Shown here one piece after another: positions 28,566-39,825 of a stretch of DNA of 64,000 bases (within the stretch, counting starts at the first letter, position 1; the number at the start of each line of letters is the position of its first letter). The notes beneath the pieces are model-generated. The model was not told the DNA's origin and did not search any database. It saw only the letters and a list, made by a program, of their open reading frames with translations. The translations under genes and the position numbers were made by a program. This DNA comes from Rhizopus arrhizus (taxonomy: Eukaryota > Mucoromycota > Mucoromycetes > Mucorales > Rhizopodaceae): positions 310,001-374,000 of the forward strand of contig JAKZZE010000010.1 of the NCBI GenBank assembly GCA_024220505.1, written 5' to 3'.

Positions 28566-30210
28566 CAGTTGCCGTCAAAACTGGTCGCATGTTTTCATAT
28601 TTTGCCTATACACGTTGCGGTCTACTTCATTTCTTAGTTTATAGGAATGTAGTATACACCATTCGAAAGAGCAAACTCTGGGTAACTCAGTGGTAGTACA
28701 AGTATTGCAGTAGATCCAGTGTATCGGTAATAACTGGCCCTCAAATTCCGACGGTACATGCGACCAGTTTTGACGGCGTTTATAAGTGACATAATATAGT
28801 CACAAAAATGTGACTTAATTGTAAATTTTTTATATTTTTTCTTCTCTTTCTTCTATTATAATAATATTGTTTACATGTAAGTGTTTTTTTGCTACATTGC
28901 GACACCCCATTAAGAAATTGCACCATTGCAGATTCGACATGCGCGCAATTTCAACCGACAAAGTAAACAGCATTTCCTCATTGCTAAGATCCAAGAAGTC
29001 AAACAGCAAAATAGCAAAACAAGTTGGTGTTAGTCGTACTACTGTTCAGAAGTACCGCTCATCTCTGAAGATGAGTGGAAATGTTGATGAAGGTGGTCGT
29101 CCATCTCTAATTAGTCAACGCATGGTAAGCTACATCCGGAGATTAGTCACCTTGGGAAGAAAAAATAATGCTGTAGAGATCCAAAAAGCTCTAAAAGAAG
29201 AATTTGGAATGTCTGTAAGTGACAGTACCGTACGCCGCGTCCTTAAAAAAGCTGGCTTTATAGCATTTGTCAAGCCTCAAAAACCATTGCTGCGAACGCA
29301 AAACATCATTAAACGCCTTCAATGGGCTAAATCGCACCAACATTGGACTGTGGACGACTGGAAACGGGTCATATTCTCAGATGAGACCAAAATAAATCGT
29401 TTTGCATCCGACGGAAAGGCTTATACATGGAAACTACCCCATGAGGAGTTGAACTCGCGACATGTACAGCAAACCGTCAAGCATGGGGGTGGCAATATTA
29501 TGGTCTGGAGCTGCATTACATGGGAAGGCGTTGGGTGGATAGTTGATGTAGGTCATCGTATGAATAGCGAGGCCTATCTTGAGGTCTTAAAAGATGACTT
29601 ACTGAAGACAATGGAGAGTTATGGCTTGGATTCTTCCAAAATAGTGTTTCAGCAGGATAATGATCCCAAGCATACATCGAAGGTAGTGAAAGAATGGATT
29701 GACCAGCAGCCATTCGAGGTATTGGAATGGCCTCCTCAGTCCCCAGACCTAAATCCTATAGAGCATATGTGGGCACATTTAAAGAGAGAGCTATTTCATA
29801 GCTATGAGGCACCACCAAGTAGTATGCATGAGCTATGGGAGCGTATAGGTAAGACCTGGTATGCCATTTCTAAAGAGGAATGCCAAAAATACATCGAAAG
29901 TATGCCGAAAAGGTGTGCTGCAGTTATTAAAGCAAAAGGTCGTTGGACTAAGTATTGATTTTTTTAAATAAAGTATATCAAAACGTTTACTTATAAACGC
30001 CGTCAAAACTGGTCGCATGTACCGTCGGAATTTGAGGGCCAGTTATTACCGATACACTGGATCTACTGCAATACTTTTACTACCACTGAGTTACCCAGAG
30101 TTTGCTCTTTCGAATGGTGTATACTACATTCCTATAAACTAAGAAATGAAGTAGACCGCGACGTGTATAGGCAAAATATGAAAACATGCGACCAGTTTTG
30201 ACGGCAACTG
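28566..30210 (+). mobile_element. Intact Tc1-type element with 222-bp inverted repeats
   Basis: 1645 bp, TA at 28564-28565 and 30211-30212. The inverted repeats 28566-28787 and 29989-30210 are near-identical. The outer end starts CAGTTGCCGTCAAAACTGG. Each arm carries the same 21-bp motif twice in opposite orientation (28571-28591 with 28757-28777; 29999-30019 with 30185-30205), so there are four putative transposase sites. It splits LINE A inside the reverse transcriptase. Confidence 0.93.
28939..29958 (+). CDS. Tc1 transposase, full length
   Basis: 339 residues from the ATG at 28939 (MRAISTDKVNSISS); an upstream ATG at 28867 adds 24 residues that do not look like transposase. N-terminal HTH (SNSKIAKQVGVSRTTVQKYR), GRPSLI hook, then catalytic Asp in VIFSDETKINRF, Asp in QQDNDPKHTS and Glu in SPDLNPIEHMW (DD34E spacing). 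HGGGNIMVW is intact. No disruption. It differs clearly from the transposase at 11637, so two Tc1 families with open transposases are present. Confidence 0.93.
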   Translation: MRAISTDKVNSISSLLRSKKSNSKIAKQVGVSRTTVQKYRSSLKMSGNVDEGGRPSLISQRMVSYIRRLVTLGRKNNAVEIQKALKEEFGMSVSDSTVRRVLKKAGFIAFVKPQKPLLRTQNIIKRLQWAKSHQHWTVDDWKRVIFSDETKINRFASDGKAYTWKLPHEELNSRHVQQTVKHGGGNIMVWSCITWEGVGWIVDVGHRMNSEAYLEVLKDDLLKTMESYGLDSSKIVFQQDNDPKHTSKVVKEWIDQQPFEVLEWPPQSPDLNPIEHMWAHLKRELFHSYEAPPSSMHELWERIGKTWYAISKEECQKYIESMPKRCAAVIKAKGRWTKY

Positions 30211-31323
30211 TATCTCTTCCATTATTAATCGTTGTCAAACGGGTTTTATGCCAAACCGTTTTATTGCAGAGAATGGGCTGGTCCTTAATATAGTTATGGA
30301 GCATGCTCGACGGTGTAATCGAAATGACATTGCGCTTCTCTTGGATCAGGAGAAAGCATATGACCGAGTACATCCTTCTTATTTACGAGCTGTCATGCTG
30401 AAATTCGGCTTTCCTTTGGTCTTGGTAAACTCTATTATTGGGCTCTTCTTTGATAATAGGGTCCGGATCAACATTAATGGGCACTTTACAAATGCAATTC
30501 ACCAATATCGTGGACTTCGTCAGGGTGATCCGTTATCACCGCTACTGTTCAACCTTGCCTTAGAACCATTCTTACGGCATATCATTCAAGATAACTCCTT
30601 CCTTGGTTTCTCCTTTGCCCCTCTGTCTCTAAACATATCTCCGCCACCAGCTTTGAAGGTACTGGCATACGCCGATGATGTCTGTGTTTTTCTCTCCTCT
30701 CCTGAAGATTTTGAGCGGGTGCAATACCACCTCCACATATACGGTCAAGTCTCCAATGCTAAAGTTAACTTATCGAAGACTGAGGCGATTTTTTTGAATG
30801 GTTGTGCTTCTCCATCCTGGCAGCAAATGTTATTACAACATCAGGTTGTCAAATGGCATGATCACACTAAACCACAGCCACTTCGTTATCTTGGATTTCC
30901 TGTTATTCAATCTATAGCTCAACGTAGATACGTGGAAGAACATCTATTACAAAGTGTGAAAACTCAATGTGGAATATATTCCCAACGGCAGTTGTCTATT
31001 CGAGGACGCGTGATTTTAGCTAACACACTGATATTGTCTAAATTATGGTACTCCTTACGCGTAGTGTCATTGCCCAAACAATTCTTTAAGCAAATCCGTT
31101 CTATGATTTATCAGTTTATTATGAAAGGGATTAAACCTGGATTTCAGTACGCTCATCTGTGTCAACCTATCATCAAAGGAGGCCTTGGTTTACTGGATCC
31201 TATGATTCAACATCGATGTTTACAATTTCGCTGGTTACGACAATTGTTCCAAGATGACGACCCAGTCTCCTGCAATCAAGTGTATATGAAAGATTTTGTT
31301 CAACGGTTTCATTCCATGGGAAC

Positions 31324-31886
31324 TGTTATGTTCTGGTAAAGTAATTAAGGTAGCGATAAAAACCAAAGAATACTTTTTGAGACTGAACTTTATTTAAGAC
31401 AATCTTAATTATTAAAAAGAAATCATTACAAAGTCTACTATTTATATTCTTCTATCAGTTGGCGGGTAAATGAGTTGTTATGAGCGTAGATCCAATAATT
31501 GACATGTTTGATTGAAGAATGATCACTGAATCGATTATGAAAATTTTTAATTCGTTGTTTTATAGATCTTATTGTTCTTTAACTGATCTGGGAGAATTGT
31601 CCCGTCTTCATTGAGAGGAAAGATATATTTATATGAAATGCCTCCAGTCAGATCATAGTTGACTAGGTACCTGATCCATTATTATTCATTTACAGAAATG
31701 ATGAATAATAAAGGTCATGACTTATTTATTGTTCATGTTTACTTTATAGGATGAATCTAATAGTGATAGTTTTATATAAAAAAGAAGAAGAATATATTTT
31801 ATTTGATAAAGATTTATCAGTTTTAATATACTTCTTTTAGTTGTGATTATTCAATGTCCGTTATGATCAGACGCTGTTCTACAACA
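31324..31886 (-). mobile_element. Solo LTR (563 bp) of the chromodomain Ty3 family, inverted
   Basis: The reverse complement matches the 19831/25249 LTRs from end to end (TGTTGTAGAAC..AACATAACA). The 5-bp target duplication GGAAC is at 31319-31323 and 31887-31891. It interrupts the C-terminal part of LINE A. The variant sites match the 3' LTR of the complete element more than its 5' LTR. Confidence 0.93.
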
Positions 31887-33122
31887 GGAACTACTTCCTT
31901 GTTGTCCTTCTTTTTCCCATCATTGCGTACAGCTGCTAACATCCATCTTGGTTCGTTTCTGCCTACCATGTATGAAGCTATGGACACCTTTCTCCAGAAG
32001 GGCTCACCTGATGTTTGCTGTAATCCGTCCACTCTGCTGAGTCTACCCTTGTTAGCCTTGTTCTCGGATATCCCCTCAGGTCATTGGTTACTTAGTCATA
32101 ACCGCTCAAAATTGCAAGCTAATCAATTCTTTACCTACGACCAATCGCTCCATAGAGTTCGCCCTCTACTACGACCAGACTCTCCGCCATACCCCAGACT
32201 ATCTGGTCGTCTGGTGCGGGATTTGCAAAACCGAACTGTCACTCTCAACAACATGACATGGAATTTAATTTTGAACGACTACCCTGATCCGGGCTCCGTT
32301 GATGATTTCCCATTTGTTTCGTGGTTGACTCGATCCATAGATTGGATATCTTTTCATCCTCAAGACTACCGGCAGACCCAGTCCGACACACTTCTTACCC
32401 ACCCACTTTCTACTTTATCTCCTCTCAAGTGGAAACAATTTTGGTCCTTGAAGATTCTACCTGAAGCTCGAACAATTTGTTTCCGTTTCATATACAACAA
32501 GCTTCATTGTAACGCATCGGTATCTCGATTTGATCCTACTGTCACTGCTGCCTGTAGCCTATGTCATGATACACTGGAAGACGTTAACCACTTGTTGATC
32601 ACTTGTTCATTCAAATGGTCTGTGTGGCAAGGAGTTCTATCCCGATTTGCGCCTTATCTCGAATTTCGACCCGAAGATATTGAAAGCATTCTAAGAAACT
32701 TCAGTCGTTTCGAATTTGTAGATAATTCCCGATTGTTAAGAATCTGTTCACAAACTCTGCTATACATCTGGCGAGCACACTGGCGGTACATTTTCGATGG
32801 AACGCCATTCTTACCACAGCGAATTGTTTCAACTATTTTTGAAAAGCTTCATTGTTATCGTCTACATTAAAAGCATACCACTCAACAAGACGTGTGACTT
32901 ATAATTTAATTTTATTAAATAACTCAATAAAATGATATTACAAAAAAAAAATAACTTTGATCTAATTACTTTTGGGGTTGACAATTGATTAGACTCTCTA
33001 GGATGACAGATATTGATCTTATTGTTCTAAATTTGGAAAAGTGTGGAATTGTTCAATCATAGTTTAATCTTTTGTGTATCGTTATTTATTTTAATACAAC
33101 TGATATCATATAGAAAATAACT

Positions 33123-33296
33123 ATGTTTACAACACAACCAACCGCTTACCCAGATGCACCCTGGCACAACACTGCAAGAGTCAATGCACTTAAGCAGCCA
33201 TCGCCCCAGCAGCGCGAGCAACGTCGTATACAGCGTGAAGCCGCTGCTGCCCGTATCTTCCACCCTCCTTCCTTGAACCAAGGTTTTAAATACCTA
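33123..33296 (+). pseudogene. LINE B 5' ORF fragment
   Basis: ATG at 33123 gives 58 codons, reading MFTTQPTAYPDAPWHNTARV at the start and R-E-Q-R-R-I-Q-R-E-A-A-A-A-R later, cut by the mariner at 33297. A basic, Gln/Arg-rich N-terminus resembling the first ORF of fungal LINEs. I place it with LINE B because of position and orientation; that link is an inference. Confidence 0.5.
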
Positions 33297-34926
33297 CAGT
33301 AGCGGACAAAACTGGTGCACAAAACTTTTTTTCAGCTTTTAACTACCATTACCTGCTCATGGTAATTGCAATAGTCATGAAACTGTACTAGAAGGAGGAT
33401 ATACTAGTCATTGTAATTTATGTATGTTCTAAGCATGACATTGTAAAAACTGAGCGATAAGCGTGCTTTAAATTTATAAAATTTTATATTTTCTAAAAAC
33501 CGCAAAAGTGGCTAAGACCTTAGACTTTATATAATCATCTCATCTCTTGATATCATCGGATGTTCTTCTTTGCATATGCTAATAATATGCGTGTATATCA
33601 TTTTCAATAAAAGAACCCGGCTCTTTAACTACTCTTTTCCAAAGATCATCGACCCTTTTTGATCTAGTGTCGTATCATCATACCTTTGCCATCAATTGCC
33701 ACCTGGCATGCTTAAGCGGTCTTAGGCCGGGATTAGTGGCGGCTAAACTTGTAGCACAGAAGCGCTGTTATCAAATATTGAGTTTGTGACATGCGTCGAC
33801 TTGTGCCTTGTGTCATTGTCATACTGAAACGAGAGATTACGACGTCTTAGACCACTATACGCTAGGCTTTTGTGGTATGAAGTAAGCGAAATATATGTGT
33901 ATATTTATGAGTTCATTATACCATCATATACTTGACACACATATTCCGGTCCTCAATATCTAATACAGCCTTAAAACATAACAGAGCAGCCAGCATGCTT
34001 CATTGTTTGATCACCGTGAAAAAATCGCTCAGGTTGCTTGACTTGCTTTCAATATTAGTGTATACTATCTGCATCCATAATGTTCATATTTGTTTCATTG
34101 CTAAAGATAGCAGACTTCCAGCCCTCTATTGTATACAATGGCTTGTCGTGATACCACATTCATCGCTTTTTCCGGCTAATACAGCTGATGAAATTCTTCG
34201 ATTCCTTACTTCCAGACTCAAAATCTAGCTTCCTACAGTGCCTTCAGACTGACAATTTGCTAATACTGTATCTTAAGGTCCTCAAAATGTGCTGAGCATC
34301 GGAAACTGTGTGTAACGGACCTTGTCCAAGCTTTAGGTTGGTGATTGAGCTAGTAAATTTTCAGACTAAAAGCCGGAGACCTTCATGATCACAAGACATT
34401 AAGTTTCGTTCTTCCCTCTTTCTCCTGTTGATTGTCCATTTAGAGATTCTTGTTATTCTAGAAATATCTGTTGTCGTACCAACTAAGTGTATTCGAGATC
34501 TCAGAGTTTCGTTTTTACAGTTGCTTATTTTCTTAAACATATAAGGCTAGTACTTTGTTATAGTGAATAGGGTAAAAACAAAAGGGGGGATTCAATGGGA
34601 AATAGAAAATAACTACGGTTTTATATATTTTTTAAGAGCTACTAAAATTCACTAATATGCGGTGAAATCTGAAAGCAAACGGGAGAGATATGGGGAAAAT
34701 TGAAAGAAGGCTAGACAAGCACCACATTTTTGGCGAAAATTGAAATATGCAAAAAATCACTAAAAATGACCTTATGCCTGGGGGATGTCCGGTACAGTTC
34801 CGGTTTACATAACATAATGTATATTTTGGACTGTCTTTCAGACGGTATATGCCACAAAAGTCGCAGACATATGGCGGAGATACAATGTTGATTTTAATTT
34901 TTGTGCACCAGTTTTGTCCGCTACTG
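33297..34926 (-). mobile_element. Decayed mariner element, copy 2 (complete)
   Basis: 1630 bp between TA at 33295-33296 and 34927-34928. Ends read inward CAGTAGCGGACAAAACTGG. The minus strand contains a badly broken Tc1 transposase: recognisable bits include D-D-L-W-K-R-V near the left end, a Q-Y-D-N-D-T-R-H-K-S stretch, and D-I-S-R-I-T-R-I-S-K-W-T-I-N-R near the right end. Stops and shifts are shared with the copy at 1-1331. Non-autonomous. Confidence 0.85.
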
Positions 34927-34928
34927 TA

Positions 34929-36669
34929 CATATTGAAGTCCTTCTGTCGAATGCTACTTCCTACCGATTTTCGCCTGCCACTGGAGTACTGCAAGGTTTT
35001 ATTCTTTCACCATTTCTGTATTCCATCTACATCAATCAACTACCAGCATTACTGCGTACCCAACCTATCGAGGATGTCCCTTCAACCGACAACCGTCGCT
35101 TTGCTCAATCTATCAACTGCCTCTTGTATGCGGATGATGTGGTCCTAATAGCTGCTCCTCAAGATCTCGCTATACTTTTACAGAAATGTGAAGACCATAG
35201 CCACCGTTTGGGTTATCGATGGAATCCTTTGAAATGCGCCATCCTAGCCCCTTCCTCGGATACGCAAGCATATTCCTTGTATGGTACCACAATCCCGCGT
35301 CAAGGCATCTTCTCCTACTTAGGCATCCCCATTAATCCTGGTGGTTATTTGAATACCGCTCAGCTTATCCAAGATAATGTGAACAAAGCCCTCCAGACTG
35401 TCGTATTTACCTCATTAAATACTATTATTCGTATGAGATTACTCAGATCTTATATAAGAAATAACAAGTACTGAATACATAATATTACTTATTACATATT
35501 CCTTAAAAGCTCATATACAATGTTTATATTGTTCAAGCTCAATACTAAAATTGACCTTGAACTCACTTCGGTCCCTGAATAATTTCATTTCCTATATAAA
35601 GGCGTAGTTTGATTAAATGGGTTCTCTCTCTCGTCTTGAAATCTAATAAAGAGGTTACATAGAGACTCATTCACTAGTTTTCAAGTACTATTTCCTTTCT
35701 TTTTTCTCACTTTTATCTGCAAATATCTCACAGACCATGAATCAAATGACAACCATTGGCGTTAACAATAAAGGCTTTGACCGTCTTCTCTCTGTACGTT
35801 TCTATACGCAAATTGTCCGCTCCCAGCTTGAATATGGCCTCGCTATTAGCTCTGTCCCCGCCTATCAGTTACAAAAACTGGATGCTTGCCAAACACAATG
35901 CATTCGACGAATATTCGGCGGAGGCTCTCGCTCATCGATCAAGGTGATGCTGCATCTAGTAAACCTGCCAACAATGAAGGAACGTGTTCAAAAATTACAA
36001 GCCAAGTTCCTGCTTCGATCAGTTGATGCTCCCGATGATACTCTCTTATCTCAGTATTTGCCTTATCTGCGTACCTCAGCTAGTCGCTCTCAATGGTATA
36101 AACTTTCGAAGACGACTGTATGGAAACGGTGTACTGCTTCCCATGACCCTGATGAACTTAACTCCTCCACTTTCAAGGCTATCTACAAAACATATCTTGA
36201 AGACAACCTTGATACAAGGCGTAGCACGTCTAATTCAGTCCTCTTCTCTGTTTGCCGCCCAAATCTGGGTCTAGATCCGATTCTCTGGCTACCGATGACC
36301 TATGCTGAACGCAGCCGAGTCATACGCTGGCGCCTTGGTTGGTTACCTGGTGGTATACCACAGCCGTGTATCTACCATCCTGATGTCATGCTCACTCGTT
36401 CCCACGCCACAGAATGTCTACATATGCACCGTCGTTTACAAATGCCTCGTACTGAAGCCGACCCTCTGTCTTTTCTGTTAAATCAACTACCCAACAAACG
36501 CAAGAAACTCCTGTCACCTAATGCGAAATCTACAAATTCTGCTTGGACCGTTCGATGGCCTGCTATCTGCCAAATCTTATTCGAACTCGACTATATGCAT
36601 CATGGTAAACTCCCTCCTGAATCTCCCCAACTTGGTACCAAGTTGGTAGCTTGGATATGCAACAATTGA
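34929..36669 (+). pseudogene. LINE B reverse transcriptase, C-terminal half
   Basis: Two pieces, 34929-35399 and 35736-36669; removing the solo LTR with one CAGAC restores A-L-Q-T-M-N-Q-M-T-T in frame. Motifs: FSPATGVLQGFILSPFLYS, catalytic LLYADDVVLIA, GYRWNPLKCAIL, FSYLGIPINPGGY, then RFYTQIVRSQLEYGLA and RRIFGGGSRSSIKVMLHL. The C-terminus has ERSRVIRWRLGWLPGG and RSHATECLHMHRR, a family-specific region also found in LINE C. Lacks the first half of RT and the endonuclease. Confidence 0.85.
35400..35730 (+). mobile_element. Solo LTR, 331 bp
   Basis: TGTCGTATTT..AATATCTCA, TG..CA ends, with the target duplication CAGAC at 35395-35399 and 35731-35735. TATATAAAGG at about 35594 and AATAAAG at about 35646 show plus orientation. 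Inserted in LINE B. Confidence 0.93.
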
Positions 36670-36857
36670 TCTAGTATTTGAAGATACATTTTCTTTTTCC
36701 TCTTCCCTTCTTTCTCTTTTTTTCCCTTTTGACTAGCAAAAGGTTTTAGTTTCTTTTATACTCCCCTTTGATCTGACCCGGGCAATCCAATATTCATATT
36801 ATTATGTGCTCACATGGGTTATTACGAAATAATAATAATAATAAAAAAAAAAAAAAT

Positions 36858-36960
36858 TTAATCGTATGAATAAATCAAGGGTGTGAGTTTGAAGTCCGTT
36901 TTTTTTTTTTTTTTTTTTTTTTTTTTTCAAAAATTTGCCAAAAATCTCGACGGGTGTGAT
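36858..36960. other. Short spacer with a long T-tract
   Basis: Between the LINE B tail and the Tnp2 transposase; contains a T run of about 28 (near 36899-36927). No gene. Confidence 0.5.
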
Positions 36961-38882
36961 ATGATGGCAGAGTTTGGAATCAGCTTGTGGATTCAAACGG
37001 ACAAGTTTTTACCAACCAACCAAGATCATTGATGGTATCCTTGAATGTGAATTGGTTCCAGCCAAGTGACAACATAAAGCATTCTGGTGGTGCCATTTAC
37101 CTTGCAATTAACATCCTGCCAAGAAATACACGTATGAAGTTTTCCAACATCGTTTTGGCAGGTGTTATTCCTGGACCACATGAGCCCAACGATGATCAAA
37201 TACAAAATTTCTTGAAGCCATTGGTAGATGAATTGCTTGTACTGTACAATGGTGTTATCATGCCCACTTACGAAAACCCTAACGGAGAACTAGTTCGTGT
37301 GGCATTAATGTCCATCAACTGTGATATGCCTGCAGCAAGAAAAGTAGCTGGATACATGGGCGCCATGGCTACTAAAGCATGTAATAAGTGCTCAACTGCT
37401 TTTGGCCGTCTATCAACTGGTACCAGGTCTTCAAAGCCAAACTTTTCTGATTTCAACGATGAAAACTGGGTGCAAAGAACATGGGAGCAGCAGAGATTTG
37501 ATGCGTATGACTGGTTGACTGCTACGCACAAGACACAACAAGAAGAAAAGCAAGCAAGTTCTGGTACAAAGTGGAGTGAAGTACATCGACTTCCCTACTT
37601 TGATGTGGTGAGATATGTAACTGTCGATCCAATGCATAACTTATTTCTTGGAACACCTAAGAAAATGATTGAAGTCTGGCAGGATTTTGGCTTGCTTGTT
37701 TCTACTGATTTTTCAGCAATGGCAACAGAGTCGACTACTATCGTCATTCCTCAGCAATATACCAAGCTATCTGAAGGTATGTAATACTGTTTGATCATGT
37801 TTATATATACATGAAATAAAGCTTTATTTCATGGTGGAGCAAAATACTTATTTTTTTTTCTTTTCTTTAAAAAAATAGGAAAAATCTCTGGTGCTTTTGC
37901 CAATATGAAATCAGATGAGTGGAGAACCTGGGTTGTTGTGCTGTCACCTTTCCTTCTTAAACAAAAACTGGCAGGTGAACATTTTACGAACTGGTTGCGG
38001 TATGTCGATGCTGTAAAGTTGGTCACTGACCCTTCCATCACAGTAGAAGACATAGATACCGCACATCTATTGATGAAAAACTTTGGCAAGACCTGTGTCG
38101 AGCTGTATGGTGAATCTATGCCCACCCCAAATATGCATATGCATCTTCATTTGAAAGAAAGCTTCCTGGACTTTGGTCCCTCATACTCTTTTTGGCTTTA
38201 TGGCTTTGAACGTCTTAATGGCGATATGAAACATATCAACATCAATTTTAAGAATGGATTTGAAACAACTTATGCTACTATGTTCATTCAAAATGTTCAC
38301 ACACAAGATCTAGTATATTCTTTACATTCCTTTATAAATTCAACAAACGATGACATACTCCTACTGATTGAATTTATAGAAGAGATAGGTGAGGTTACGA
38401 ATGACGAGAGTGGTTTAACGCCATTTGATTACTCTCGTTTCATAGACGGACCTAGCTTATTCAATTCAACAATAACTGGTAGTGAGCCTCTGCCACCCAC
38501 ATCCTTTCCTTTAAATTTCGACAATCGAACTCAACTTATATGCCCAGAACACTATGAATCATTGATTAATTACTACACATACACCTATGCACTCATCCCT
38601 GGCACGTTTATCAGCAATATTATTCATTCATTTAAAAATATAAATTTGCTTGGACAAAAATATACATCATCAAATAATAATTCAACTTCTTCTTCATCCT
38701 CTTGCATCATCCAAGCTATTATCAACAACAAAATACGCATTGGTCAAATTTCTTGTTTCTTTACACATTCATTTAACAACTACACTCATTACTTTGCATT
38801 TGTCAATTGGTACAGCCATGCGACCCATCACTTTCCCTCCTTTGATGATACTGGCATTCAAGTGTGGAAAAACTAGTTTGAC
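36961..38882 (+). pseudogene. Tnp2/CACTA (Plavaka-like) transposase, truncated
   Basis: Two exons, 36961-37776 and 37879-38882, with intron GTATGT..ATAG. Exon 1 opens mid-protein (YDGRVWNQLVDSNGQ) and holds SLMVSLNVNWFQP, I-P-G-P-H-E-P, a K-A-C-N-K-C zinc-like pair and the hallmark VTVDPMHNLFLGTPKKM. Exon 2 has a helical region with MPTPNMHMHLHLKESFLDFG, WLYGFERLNGDMK and a C-terminal YFAFVNWYSHATHHFP. A TAG at 38874-38876 interrupts VWKN..FDL and the LTR at 38884 removes the remainder. N-terminus also lost. Family assignment rests on DPMHNLFLG and the order of the domains. Confidence 0.8.
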
Positions 38883-38883
38883 C

Positions 38884-39454
38884 TGTTGTAGAACAGTAAC
38901 TGATCGTAGTAGACATTCATAAATATAAGTCTTAATACAAGATCATTATTAAATAAAATAAAAATATAAGTTTATTTAAATAAGATCATACAATCAATTC
39001 CAATTAAGCATGTTCTTTTAGAATATACTTTGTATTAATAAGAGTTCTTTGATAAGAAGAAGTATCAACTAAAATAACAAGATCCAATCCAATATCAGGA
39101 ATATTGCTAATCTTTCACATAATTGAAATAACGCGTAAAATAACATTATTCAAATTAGTGTGGAATTCCCAGGATAAAAGATAACCTATAGTAAACATAC
39201 AAAAGAATAAATGAAAGCTTTTCATAATCATAATTATAGATGACACTTGCTAAAGTACCTGAATATTAGAAGAACGCTTACAATAGAAGATATCAAGCCA
39301 CTCACTCAATAAGATATAAATACCTGTCTTCAATTAGAATAATTTTTTACTTAAAACTTAAACTGAAATAAAGATCAGTCTCAAAAAGTACTCCAAACTG
39401 TTTCTTGATCTTTGTTTCTATCTTTTTCTTAATCACTTTTACCATTATACAACA
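38884..39454 (+). mobile_element. LTR of the chromodomain Ty3 type, without target duplication
   Basis: 571 bp, TGTTGTAGAACAGTAACTGA..TTATACAACA, related to but clearly diverged from the 19831 LTR. TATA (AGATATAAATACC, near 39307) and AAATAAAGAT (near 39368) place it in plus orientation. Flanks are TGACC and CAGCT, not a duplication; the left neighbour is a Tnp2 gene and the right neighbour an IS630-type gene. Confidence 0.85.
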
Positions 39455-39825
39455 CAGCTTACCATATCGTGTTGTTCATGGAGTCTGTTATGGATATTCT
39501 TGATGAACATGATATGAAGGGTATGTTCATAGTCATGGACAATTGCAGAATTCATCACTCTCGCTTTGTTGTGGGCACCATTAATAACTGTGGATATAAG
39601 CCTCTGTTTATGCCACCTTACTCTCCTTTCTTAAATCTCATTGAAGAGTGCTGGTCAAAGATCGAGAAAAATATTAAAAGAAACCCTCTTGATAAAGTAG
39701 AACATCTGACACCTTGCATCGCTGAAGCGTGTAATCTGATCACGAAGTCTGATTGCCAAGGTTGGATAAGGCATGCCGAGACTTATTGGGAGAGATGTCT
39801 GCAGAAGGAAAAGGGCTTGAAGTAA
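39455..39825 (+). pseudogene. C-terminal part of an IS630/Tc1-superfamily transposase
   Basis: About 122 codons. Starts at the LTR edge and contains the second catalytic Asp in MFIVMDNCRIHHS and the Glu in PFLNLIEECWSKIEKNIKR (Leu where most have Pro). Ends K-E-K-G-L-K. The N-terminal two thirds, including the first catalytic Asp, are missing. Related to but distinct from the transposase at 18108. Confidence 0.75.

Larger units (their letters stand above)
27626..32870 (+). pseudogene. LINE A reverse transcriptase in three pieces
   Basis: Pieces: 27626-28565, 30211-31323, 31887-32870. Removing the Tc1 with one TA restores RQV-ISSIINRC, and removing the LTR with one GGAAC restores SMG-TTSLLS, so no other break is visible and the host frame was intact at insertion. 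Motifs: W-R-P-I-S-L-I-N-C-D, GFMPNRFIAENGL, LLDQEKAYDRV, LRQGDPLSPLLFNLALEP, catalytic LAYADDVCVF, KTEAIFLNG and a thumb segment IRGRVILANTLILSKLWY. The C-terminus has a C-x2-C..H..C zinc motif (CSLCHDTLEDVNHLLITC). It would nick target DNA and prime on it, but the endonuclease domain is missing here. Confidence 0.88.
27626..32950 (+). mobile_element. LINE A, 5'-truncated non-LTR retrotransposon with two nested insertions
   Basis: The frame covers RT and a C-terminal zinc motif but no endonuclease or ORF1, so the 5' end is missing, as usual for LINEs. It is split by a Tc1 element (28566-30210) and an inverted solo LTR (31324-31886). A short A-run near 32941-32949 marks the 3' end. No target duplication was identified for the LINE itself. 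Confidence 0.85.
33123..36857 (+). mobile_element. LINE B, rearranged non-LTR retrotransposon
   Basis: Left piece 33123-33296 is an N-terminal open frame, then a mariner, then the RT C-terminal half (34927-35399, 35736-36669) with a solo LTR inside, then a 3' UTR ending in an AAT-repeat and A-run (36826-36857). Left and right pieces are not contiguous in the original LINE: most of ORF1, the endonuclease and the first RT motifs are missing. Confidence 0.8.

Noticed and set aside
28867..28938. Longer N-terminus for the Tc1 transposase
   Set aside because: The extra 24 residues are Cys/His/Phe-rich and unlike Tc1 N-termini; the ATG at 28939 directly precedes the HTH.
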